Assembly: GCF_004193775.1 (NCBI RefSeq)
Contig: NC_041021.1
Span: forward strand, 8,004,651 to 8,068,650
DNA: 64,000 nt
Direction: 5' to 3'
Source: Glycine soja
Lineage: Eukaryota > Streptophyta > Magnoliopsida > Fabales > Fabaceae
Part shown: in pieces, positions 25,311 through 36,063 of the stretch
How positions within the stretch are numbered: position 1 is the first letter of the stretch
How the letters are laid out: every line of letters starts with the position of its first letter
Made by a program: the position numbers and the translations under genes
The notes under the pieces: model-generated
The model's input: only the letters and a program-made list of their open reading frames with translations
Told to the model about the DNA's origin: nothing
Databases searched by the model: none

Positions 25311-25529
25311 TCACTCCAGTCTAAAGTTTATAATACTCTCACAACAACCATTACTTCTGTAATCACAACACATAGTACATTTACACAAATCACACACATG
25401 ATTTGGCACATTCCCCTGAGGCAGGTTTGGCATTGATCGAAGACAAATGATGTAAGGCTGGTTTTGTGGTACACAAGGTTGAGTCCTTTGCAGAAGATGA
25501 CAAGCTGCTAGGCCAAATTCCATGCTCAA
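25311..25529 (-). other. Small Cys-rich open frame, unrecognised
   Basis: A 72-codon frame with ten cysteines, including HVCDLCKCTMCCDYRSNGCC. It has no signal peptide and no family I recognise. It lies between the duplicated RING genes and has no counterpart in the downstream copy. It could equally be chance. Confidence 0.15.
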
Positions 25530-26242
25530 ATTTCGGCCATCTAACTTTTATCGATAAAACTTGCTCAAATATTTTAAATGAGATAACGTAAATTAATTAG
25601 TTTAGATAGAATCCAAAAGACAGATTTATACTTTACCAAAAAAAGAGAGACAGGTTTATAACAGAAAAATATTTAAAATAATAAAAATAATCAATATATT
25701 TTGAACGCTCAAATCTTGTTTTCCAAAATAACTGTGATGTCATGGTCGGATCCTCCATCTGTATGTAACTTGAAAATATATAGGATTTTTTTGGGGTACT
25801 GAAGATTTATAGGATTTTTAGTGGATAAAGAAATGATTTTAAAGATAGTTGGAATCTCAGTTTAAATTATTCCATCCTTTAAATAAAAAAAAGACATAGA
25901 TACCGTCTAATTATCTTTTTATCTGCATCAGTTTAAATTATAGGGTTTTTTTTAGTATTGAAAATTTATAGGAGTTTTACATATCTTTTATTGGAGCGGT
26001 AAAAAAAAAACTTATCTTTTATTGGATAAAGTAATAATTTAAAGATAGTCGAAATCTTTTTAAAATTATTATCAAAGATTAAATTGAGTCATTCTTTAAA
26101 GAAGAAAGATATTGATTGAATTAATTATCCTATCTTTCTATTATCAATACAAAGCAGGTAAACAAAAATCTCTCTCTTTCCTTCTCAAAAAATTTGCAGA
26201 GTGCTATTCAGAGTTTTGTTTTCCATAGCATATTGAGAAATA

Positions 26243-26868
26243 ATGGAACGACAACGCTACTCCTGTAGTGTGTCAAGGTTGAATGATCAACACACCACCC
26301 TAATAGCTGGTGATATTTTCAAATTCAACATTAATTTTTGTATCACTCAATCAACACAGTTCGTATAGAGCGACCATGCTTATTATACTCCTCTTCTTCT
26401 AAATTCATACCCTGCCATAAGTTCTTTCTAGAGGGTCAATATTTCTTTAGGACATTGTTGTTGCACGTACTCTTCTATATGGACGATCCTGAGGAAATAT
26501 TTGGCAGGGCCATATCTACTGTTGGAGAACAGTTCCAAGTTAATCCTTTTCCTTCTTCAGAATCTCAACCCCTAGAGATTCCTTTAGAGTTGATCATTAA
26601 GCTCTTTGATAATCATCAGTATTTAAGGATGATTGGGGCATCTAGTGAATTCATCAAAATGTCATTGAGGAGATCTAAGGTTGTGCCACGGAGTGAGTAT
26701 TGTCCTATTTGTTTGGAAGATTTGAATATCAATGCTCGGTGTTACTCAATGGCATGCAATCATGTGTTTCATCAACAATGTATTATGATTTGGCTGCAAA
26801 TCAGTCGTGAGTGTCCCTTGTGTCGCTACCTTTTGCCAAATCCTTTGAAAGAAGTCAAAATATTATAA
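26243..26868 (+). pseudogene. Second RING-H2 copy, N-terminal frame broken, RING intact
   Basis: The ATG at 26243 starts MERQRYSCSVSRLNDQHTTL, parallel to the first gene, but the frame hits a stop near 26367 after a divergent patch at 26330-26370. The homologous remainder continues in another frame to 26868 and keeps a complete RING-H2: CPIC, then C140, H142, H145, C148 and CPLC when counted from the frame open at 26338. The first ATG in that frame is at 26479, which would give a 129-residue RING-only protein. The duplicated upstream region lacks the about 19-bp block that holds the TATA box in the first copy. Most likely a decaying pseudogene; a short RING protein remains possible. Confidence 0.7.
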
Positions 26869-27400
26869 TTGTATAATACAAGTTCTTGACAGTAAGTTCT
26901 GTTGTATTGGTGTAACTTTGCTTTGATAATACTTGCCTTGTATTACTATCACCTATTTGTTGGGTGACTATGTTATCAAGATTGTCCAATGCATTCTTAA
27001 ATTAATTGAATGGTTTGCTTTTGGTCTGCATTAAATTCATGAATTTCGATAGTTTGTAATTTGTGTGCTAAAATTCTTAAAAGTTTTAGCTCCTACTTTT
27101 GTTTGAGTTGTATAAGGCCATTCTGAAATATATAAACTTATTCAAATTTGTGCACTTGTAAATTAGATGGCTTGTTGCAACATTAATTTTCTCTGCTGGG
27201 TGTTTCCAAAACTTGGAGGCCATATCTAATAATAATAGAATGAAACTCAAAATCTCAAACGTTAGATTTTTGTTTTCTTGTGTAGTTGGAGTTTCACTTG
27301 ACCTTTAACTTTGGTGCACTATGTATCAGTAACAACAGTGTGGTGCTACTGCCTGATGAATTTTTAATTGGAAATAAAAAGTAGACCTCTAAGCTATGTT

Positions 27401-30301
27401 ACTCTGTTCCTTAATTTGTAGGAGATGATCACCTACTAGACCAAACTGCTTGCTTGGAAGGGAAAAGAAGTATAAACAAAGCTAATACTTAAGCCATGGC
27501 TTAAGAAGGTTAAATATTTAAGAATTTGGAACAAAATGGCTATGGCAGAAATGTGCCAAAAATGTTTTGCTATGGCTCTAATCAGCATGAAAATCTTGTC
27601 AGAAGATGAGTTATATAACTTTAGGGATGCAACTTGTGACTTGTGAGACGTGTACCGGAATGGTTAAATGTTGTTCATCTGATTTTTTTATTATTCTGAG
27701 ATTGAGTTTATCTTTTTTAACCTTACAATTAATGTATTTATAATGTAATCTTTAAGGTGTAATATTAATTATGTATACGTTCAACATATTGATTTGCTAG
27801 ACTATTGTGTGCTGTAAACTTCATCATTCTTTGATCAATAACTATTTGGTACACAATTTTAAATTTTACCTTAAATAATAACTATTCATTGATAAAATAT
27901 CTCATTATTAAATTATTAGTCAATGCTCACGCCCACCCAACATCGGGGCCGTGTGTATAAGTTTTGAGGCCTTAGGCTGATGAATATGAATTTTTCTTGG
28001 GAGCCATCGGAATCTTTATATATATATTTCTAAGAATTTTTCTTGATTTTTTACAAACTTTTGAGAAAAATGTTCAAAATGTTTTTCCTTTTTGAGAAAA
28101 CCTGTATTGTTTCAACCTTCAAACTTAAATGAAATTGATAGACAAATCATTTTTAGGTAAAATGCATAAATATAATTTTCATAAAAAATGATTATTTATT
28201 AAATTAAAATGAAATTAATATGAATTTTGGACTCAAAAATATAAAAATTATTATAATAATAAAAAAATATTTATACCTTTTCGCAAGCAAGACGGGCCCA
28301 AAGATAAAACAACTAAAGCTTATTTTGGGTCCATTAACAAAAAAATATTTGATATTAATTTTTGTAAAGTAAAAAAAAAAATACATACATCAACAAAAAG
28401 ACTCAACATATAAACATATAGTTATTTCTTTTATAGTAAATTTTTTCTCTTTAAGTTTACCTTATGTCTATCTCACCGTTGGGTCAGTCTCGTTGACAAG
28501 CTCCACACGATCAAGGTATGAGGTCTCCGTGGGGTTTAGTTTCTTCTTCACTTGCTACATGTTGATGGTAGCCTTTTTCTTGCCAAAACTTTGTATTTTG
28601 CTGTATTATTGATGTGTTATGGTTGTGGCTATTTTATTTGTTATGAAAATTTGCTTTTTTAATATGGGAATGTCCAATGTTAAAGGGAGATGCTGCCCAA
28701 TTTTTTACATATTGATAATTTAATCTTGGTTTGTCCTTTGAAGGATATACGTGGGTTTCATTTTGCTATTTGTCAGATTTTTCTTCTTCACTATTGTAAT
28801 TATTTCTCACTAACTAGAGCTCTAAAAATTATGAAACTAGTTCCCGTAACTCCGTTTGAATGTTGGTTACACCGTATTACAAAATTTGGAAAAAAGTTAC
28901 AACAATGTTCGCATAGGAAAATTTGTCTTTTTCCAAACCTATGAATACTAACATGTTTGGCGAGTAAGTGGCAATGTGTTAATTTTTTCAATTTTTTTGT
29001 TCGAGTATTTCATGATCTATTTTTTTTTTGTTGCTTTAACTAAACATACAGATGCATCTTATTAGAGCTTTTCATAATTTTTTAGTAGTTTTTACTATTT
29101 GTAAAAAATACAGCAAATTGTTGCACATTCTGCCAGTTTCTGGAAAACAATTTGTGTTTGTTTTAATTTTCTGGGATGAATCTGTAATTTATTTTGGAAA
29201 AACAAATGCAATGTTCCTATATCTCTTTTCGAGTCAGTTTAGTGGACGTTAATTGCATCGGCACCTAGGCCAACAGCTCATTGGGACACTAATTGGACAT
29301 ATTCTAGTGTTATCATAAAAATTGAACAAATAACAATGACGCTCCATGAGATTTATCTAATTTACATATGTGCATGCCCCATGAGATTTATCTAATTTAC
29401 ATATGTGCATGCACCCTCTATTCTTTTTTTCATCATACAGAAGATCGCATTACTTTTCTGTTCTTGTTACATTCGCACCGCTTTCCCTCATCTCCATTTA
29501 AAATTTAAGGCACATGATTCACAAGTGAATTTTAAAAATCTTATTAACCTAAAAATATCCTTGTCTTTCTCACCGCAGAATATCCTAAAGATAATAACAA
29601 AACAATGCCACCATTATCCACCTTCATATATCAAAGGTTCCAATTTTCTTATATTCATGATTTTAGTCTCGTTATTTCAAAATTAAAATATTTTGTCTCC
29701 ATTTAAAAAAAATCTATGCTTTTTATTTTTTTATTTTTTAATTGAAATATTTTGTCTCCATTTTTTAAAAAATCTACTATTTTAGTCATGTGATCATTTT
29801 TAAACATTGATCATATACTTTTAAAATTCTTTTTCTAATATATATTAAGCTTATTAGAAATTAAATAATTAAAAAAAATATTTGTCATCTGACTCATAAT
29901 CAGACATGTGTCAGTCAATATTAATGAAATACATGAATCAGCAGTTTGAAATTGATTACACTAAAAATATTAATAGACTAAAAGTTTAGAAACTAACACT
30001 TGTCAAAATTTTGTCCATGGATTAAAATTAAAAAACTCAAAAAATAAACCATAAGGTTGTGTTTTGACAACAAAGGATTTTACAATCTAAAGAATTTTAA
30101 ATAGTAGATTTTTGGATAAGTCATTTTTAAGGAAGAGTGTAATTAATTAAAAAGGATTTCAAATTTTCTACAGTTAAATATCATGTTTTGATTTTGTATT
30201 AAAATAAATTTAAAGTTTCAGCATTTTAAAAAAATATTTGTAATTAACTAAAAATTTAGATTTGTAAGTTTTATCTAAAATGAAGGGATTCAACAATGAA
30301 T
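27401..30301. other. Gene-poor AT-rich spacer
   Basis: No gene is supported; frames at 28690-29686 lack recognisable motifs. A 35-bp unit containing CATGAGATTTATCTAATTTA is duplicated head to tail at 29344-29413. The block near 27930-28000 looks transposon-like but has no defined ends. Confidence 0.5.
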
Positions 30302-30706
30302 AAATACTCAATTTGATCCTTGAATGAGAAAAACAAAATTTTGACCATAAATTTTTAAAAACTACAACAAATTCATTTCACCATCAATTTTCTCTAATAA
30401 TTCAAATGGTCAATCTTATGGGACATCGTAGAGGGACTATTTGTCATCCTAAACTTTGGAGTCCATGAAAATTTTGGTAACAATCTAGTCCCTCCACTTA
30501 GCAACATACACACACAACAAAATTTATGATGACAAATAAGACAGCGATGCCATATACAAGATTAGACATTTGAGTTAATGGAAAAATTAACTATGACACA
30601 AAATTGTTGTCCTTTTTGAAAATTAAAGATAAAATTTTATTTTTTTTTATGTTTCAGGAATTTAAGTGTGAGCGTCTTACAAATTGAAGATCCAAATTGA
30701 ATATTT
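30302..30706. mobile_element. Possible small MITE
   Basis: The left end TAAATACTCAATTTGATCCTT and the reverse complement of the right end, TAAATATTCAATTTGGATCTT, form imperfect inverted repeats of about 20 bp around 400 bp of non-coding sequence. No target duplication is visible. Confidence 0.4.
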
Positions 30707-30888
30707 AGCCTTCTAAAATATCATAAAGGGTCATGCATGTATGCATGATGATTTGTGGTCTCTTACACTTATCAAGATTTCTCGGTCATCACTTCTCAAG
30801 ATTATAAATGAGCAACCCTGTGAACTGAAAAAACATCAATAATGACCTATTAATATCTCTTCAATATTCTATGTTTTCAACTTCTGTT

Positions 30889-30890
<2 letters not shown>

Positions 30891-30973
<83 letters not shown>
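30891..30973. repeat. (TA)n microsatellite
   Basis: An uninterrupted TA dinucleotide run of about 83 bp. The protein frame across it is an artefact. Confidence 0.97.
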
Positions 30974-30975
<2 letters not shown>

Positions 30976-31585
30976 CTTGAATTCTTCTACGTAGATGCTA
31001 TTGGAACTCTTATTTTTTCCCCTCTCGGACATGGGTGCATCAATGTTAGCTCTGTTGAAGACGACTTGGTATAATTTACGTGTTCTAAGTCTTAATATAG
31101 ATCCTATTACTTCCTATGTGTGGCATCAAAACGGGTTATACTAAAATTAGAATCTTATAATTTTAATTTGCAATTTCTTGAATTGATTGAAATATTAGGG
31201 TATTATTAAATTAGGAATACTTGATATTGAACTCTTGTTAGATGTTCAGAATTGCAATTTTTTTAACCTATTTGTTCGATGTTCGTGTAATGGTGTGAAT
31301 GATTGCAACGTATATTTGATGTGTTTGTTCCACAAGATCGAGAAAGGTTCTTCATTTTATTTCTAAAATGGTTAGCTTTATTTTTAGCCCTGATTGATCA
31401 AGAAGACCCTAATTGTTTCTTTTAATGTAAAATAATATATATATATATGAGGCAAATAAAGTGTTTTAGGATGATTAGTTATATGTTTTTCTTTCGACAA
31501 GTTCCATAGCATCTGTTACGTGTTGTGCATATATATAATATTATATACATCTTGATTAGCAATAATATATTGTGATTGATATAGT

Positions 31586-31587
<2 letters not shown>

Positions 31588-31656
<69 letters not shown>
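31588..31656. repeat. (TA)n microsatellite
   Basis: A second TA run of nearly 70 bp, about 600 bp from the first. The frame across it is an artefact. Confidence 0.97.
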
Positions 31657-31658
<2 letters not shown>

Positions 31659-33766
31659 GACATTTTAGGAAGACCAGGTAACATTCGTGAAATTCAATAA
31701 ACGTATATATTTGTAAGATATATGCATTTCTGTTCATGAAGAATGCATGTTATTTGCTTCACGGAGAAAGAAAGTGTGATGTTGGCCTTTTTATAAGTGT
31801 AAATATGGTTGGAAAATTGAAGCTAAATGAGACTTTTTTTTAGCGGAAATTTTTTAATACTGAAATGTTGTTTTATTTAAATTAATTTTTGGGTTGATTC
31901 ACCCATAGAAAGTTAATTCATTGATGAATTTTCTTGTGACACGCTGAGAATGAACTTGATGGTAAAATCCTTTTGCTCATGGATGTTGAATTTTTGTATA
32001 TCTGTTGTTGTTAATTATATAATATTTTTCCATCAAGATGAGAGTTAGTATAATACATTCATAGTGAAGTTGCTGGTTAAGGGATATTGTGTTATTATGG
32101 TCTTGATAGACTTATTTTACATGGATATAATTGTGCAAGAAATCAAGATTGCATGAAAGATCAAGTCATTGTTTCCATAAGCATACTTTGTGTGTATATT
32201 GATAAGGCTAAATTTAACTAAAGTTTACATGTAATTAATATGTTAGTAGTAGTAATGTAATGTGGTCGTCGGTCCGTCCGTCTTTTCCTTGTAGTATTAT
32301 TATTGTACCTCCTCTCTAAGTTGAAATAAGAGAATTATACACATTTTGATTTTTGTTTTCAAAAGAAACATGAAAACATAATTTATTAGTTCTAAGTTTA
32401 TGCTTATTGAATTATTAGTTGCAACTTTTAATCTATCAACCTTGTAAAACTCTTTAATAAATTATTTTGGGACATATTGCATTATTAACATAAGTTGGAC
32501 TTATATCATATTATTTTTTTAAAATAAAGATATGTGTTACTAATGGAAAGTTTTTTTTGTGTGACATGTTATAATAATCTCTATTTAAACATTGGCAGTA
32601 CATGTGTGTTAATGTGATTGTTTAGTGAAAGTTGATAAGAATTTGAGATTGCATGTGTCTTAGTGGAATTGGGTTTTCAAGAAGAACATGTTTGTTGACC
32701 CCTACCCAACTTAAAATGTTTAATTATGTCTTTATTTTAAAAAGTTCTAATTAGATTTTGTTTTTGTATTTAAGATGCCCTTTAAGTGTTCTTCTTTTTA
32801 TTCATTCTTCCACATTAATATATTAACTTGGTATTTTTGGTTTGGATTGAATTAAGTGGGTTAGGTTTAAGTGACATGATATCAGGACATTGACACATTT
32901 TACATTTCTTTCAAACAAAGTATTTGGAAATAGAGGATCTAATGGGACATTCTTAGTAAATAAAGGGACCAAACTAGTAACAAGTCTAATTTTCATGATA
33001 ATAATTGTTAAGTAATTTTATTATTTGCCTTGATATGGTTAAGTTTCTTTTCTTTTTTGATGGTATTTCAGTGTAAACATGGATGTGATCTCACTGAGAG
33101 ATTATCATGCACATGTTTCAATTTTTTCTTGGAATGATATTTCATGAGAAATATGAGTATGATTAGAGGTGTTGTCATGTGCTTGTTTCAATTGTTTGGA
33201 ATGATGTTTCAAACATGATATTGATCTCAATGATGGTTGGATAATAGGTTATTTATTTAAAGTTGAAGGAAACATGACATTGATCTCTATGATTTGGATG
33301 ATGATAAGAAGATACCTGATAAGGAGATACTTGCATATTCAAAGAAAGTATGTCATCAAGTCATTGTTGTTCTAAAGATGTCTTCATGGATGTAAGTTAT
33401 AAATGATTGATGATAATTTAGGTGTTTCAATTATAGATACTATCAACTCTTGCAAGAACTCGAGGAAGGTCATGAATATTGTTATAGATAGTGGTGTCGA
33501 TTATATATACACTCCTCCATTGAATATGTTGAAAAAAATAATCACAAAAGGAATTATATACATTGTTTAGGGAATGTTAAAGTCAATGTCTTTAGGATCT
33601 CAAAGCTGAGATACCCCTTTAAAGTTGAAAATTATCTTGTCGACAACTGCATCATGCAATGCTAGAAAAAGTTGATACAAAATTTGAAAATGATTCTATC
33701 ATCCAACAAAACCATCTCGATGTCATTGAATAAATTTACACAAGATTGAGCGATGTCCTATTGTTA
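31657..33766. other. AT-rich intergenic DNA
   Basis: I see no gene, RNA or clear transposon end. Near 33110-33310 there are loosely repeated phrases (ACATGACATTGATCTC-like, GGAATGATATTTCA/GGAATGATGTTTCA). Confidence 0.45.
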
Positions 33767-34620
33767 AAACTCATGGTAGAGAGATACAAAAGGAAAAGAG
33801 AAACTCCATATTAAGTTTGGATGATGCTCAAAATGAGCAAATCAATCTTTACATGATTACATTAAGCCTTATATAGCTAAACTTGTAACTAAATTGAAAC
33901 TAACTAAGCTAAATTGTAACTAACTAAACTAAATTGTAACAAACTAAACTAATAACAAACTTGTAACTAACTAAACTAATCTTTAACTAACTAAACTAAT
34001 TTTTATCTCTAATTCCCCGCAAGCGGGAAGGTGTTGAAAACACTTCCAGCTTGAAGAAGACAATGCATCAACATCAAAGGAAATGAAAATAAAGTTTGAA
34101 AACTTAGAATATAACTAAACATGCTAGAAATACATCGGTCAAAACAAAAACTTCTAGAAATCTTCGACCAACTTCGACTTTCTCAATCTTCTTCCAAGAG
34201 TCCAAAGCAAGTATCAAAGCTTAACAATCAAGCGAAATCAGCAACAAGGCCATTTGACAAAAGCTCAAATCATTATTAATCCATGAAATTATCAAAGCTT
34301 AATCACCAAGCAGAAACTATACCTCAAAGTTTAGCCACTTGGCAAAAACAACAGGACTTAACCATCAAGAGCAGAAGCAAAACAATGATTCAATGCTTAA
34401 CCATCCATGGAAAAAGCTTAAACAATGCTTAATCACCACAGACAGAAGCTTACATCAACAAAATAGAAGAATAACAAAATTTGTCTTCTATGAGGAATTT
34501 TCACAAACACTTTGTGAACCAACAATATTCAAGGCTTAACCACTCATGACAGAAGCTAACAAATGAACAATGCTTAACCACCATACATGGCAGAAGCTAA
34601 AATCATCAAAACTAGCCAAA
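33767..34620 (-). mobile_element. LTR-like debris with degenerate tandem repeats
   Basis: On the minus strand 34030-33767 looks like the end of an LTR: a TATATAAGGC box near 33875 and a TTTTAACA end at 33767. It also holds several TAACTAACTAAACT units (33893-34003). From about 34215 to 34610 the phrase GCTTAAYCAYCA...GCAGAAGC recurs six or more times at irregular spacing. No protein domain or matching LTR was found. Confidence 0.35.
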
Positions 34621-35219
34621 CAATAAGCCAAAAACTTCAGAAGCATTTAATCAAACACCTTGTAGGCAAACAAAATAGGGACACTAGACATGAAGAAACT
34701 TACACAAACTTCATTTGGAGTCATCACAGGAAACAAAATCCAACACAACACTAGTTTTCTGCTGGAGCTTAGCTCCTTCATACTTATGTACACATGCCAT
34801 CATATATGTATTAAACTTCTCCTGGAGTAAAAATGACATAGTCTTGGACGAGGACAATCTTAGTTTGAATAGCCTCATCCAATTCTTCGAGTTTCTGCCT
34901 CAGCTTTAGAAAGCAATTGCTTTCTATTGTAGTATTCCCTTAACGAACCCTTGATGGCAACAATTATCATGGACTCGGGTTGTTGCGGAGAAATGCACTG
35001 AGGCATGTGGTGTTGCAACCCAAGTCATGGTGGCGGGGCACACTACTGCGACTGAGGCGTTGATTAGTGAAGCGCCCGAGTTGAGATGCTGGAAAGTTAC
35101 AACAATGCTGGATTCCGTGATTGAGGTTGGTGCGGCAAGGGTGATGGTGAAGTGCGGTGAGAGTGACAACGGGTTAGCGGGCAAGAATCACAAGTGTTCT
35201 TTCTCCAATACATTTCTTC
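34621..35219. other. Unassigned sequence, relatively GC-rich at 34950-35190
   Basis: Overlapping open frames on both strands at 34924-35224 coincide with a locally GC-rich patch but show no recognisable domain. It may be the internal part of an LTR element whose LTR follows. Confidence 0.3.
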
Positions 35220-36063
35220 TGTGAGGGTGATTGATGCAATCCTACCCCGCAAGGACGTTGGATAGAAGACTCCAAGTAGATTGGGCCAGAGATCCAAGGG
35301 AAGGCCCTAGGGTTCTCATGAGCCTTAGGGTAGATTTCGAGCCCATGGGCTAAGTATGAGCCCACTTATCTTTATAAATATTAGAATAGGTTTTTCCTTC
35401 GTTTGGGTCTTGTATTTTGGCCATTCTAGTAGTATAGGGTTTTAGCCTTGTATTTCGAGGCATTTTTGAGTAGTCTTTGTAGTAGAGACTTTTTTGTATT
35501 TTCATTTATTTTGTCATGGAGGTGAGCTTAGCTATTATAGGGGGTGTGTAGCTAAGCTCTAGCTTCTCATCTGAAGGAGGTGAGCTTAGCTATTAGAGAG
35601 GTGTGTGTTGCTAAGCTCTAGCTTCTTTAGGAAGTTTCTCAAGGAGGTGAGCTTAGTCATTAGAGGGGTGTGTGTAGCTAAGCTCTAGCTTCTCAAGGAA
35701 GTTTTCTCAAAGAAGCTTCTCAAGGAAGTTTTCTCAAGAAAGCTTCTCAAGGAAGCTACCTAGTCTATAAATGGAAGCATATGTAACACTTGTTGTAACT
35801 TTTATGAATGAAAGTCTTATGAGACACACTTCAAAGTTCCACTTCTCTCCCTCTTTTATCCTTCAATTTTGTGCTCCCCCCTTCTCTCTTTCTTTTCCTC
35901 CATTAAAGCATCCTCTTCAAGCTTCTTGCACATTCTTGATGGTGAAGCTCCTTCTTCCATGGCTTATTCCCTAGTGGATGGTGCCTCCCTTCTCCTCTTC
36001 TCCTTTGCCTTCCACTGCATCTCCATGGTGGAAAATCACCATTGAAGGACCTCATTGAAGCTC
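35220..36063 (+). mobile_element. LTR (solo or partial) with promoter repeat array
   Basis: Three units of about 60 bp containing GAGGTGAGCTTAGCTATTAG and AGCTAAGCTCTAGCTTCT lie at about 35518, 35576 and 35643. They are followed by four AAGGAAGTTTTCTCAA-type units and a TATA box (CTATAAATGG, about 35764). This resembles a retrotransposon LTR with an enhancer-like array. Its right side cuts off the TNP2 transposase near 36064. I could not find a target duplication, so the ends are approximate. Confidence 0.5.

Larger units (their letters stand above)
23810..27400. repeat. Tandem segmental duplication of the RING-H2 locus
   Basis: Upstream, coding and 3' sequence of the first gene (about 23810-25240) recur with divergence at about 25980-27370. 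Shared blocks include CTTTTATTGGATAAAG, TTTAAAGAAGAAAGAT, ATGTTATCAAGATT and CTCCTACTTTTGTTTGA. The offset is about 2.15 kb. A third, partial copy of the upstream block lies at about 25793-25960 (GGATAAAGAAATGATTTTAA). Confidence 0.85.

Noticed and set aside
27930..28440. A hAT-type element near GGGGCCGTGTGTATAAG
   Set aside because: Terminal wording is suggestive, but no inverted partner or 8-bp duplication was found.
30871..31074. Frame encoding a long Tyr-Ile run
   Set aside because: It is simply a TA microsatellite read as codons; the same holds for the minus-strand frame at 31516-31737.
35027..35224. 65-codon frame in a GC-rich patch (MVAGHTTATEALISEAPELR)
   Set aside because: Frames are open on both strands, there is no recognised domain, and it lies beside an LTR; probably retrotransposon sequence.
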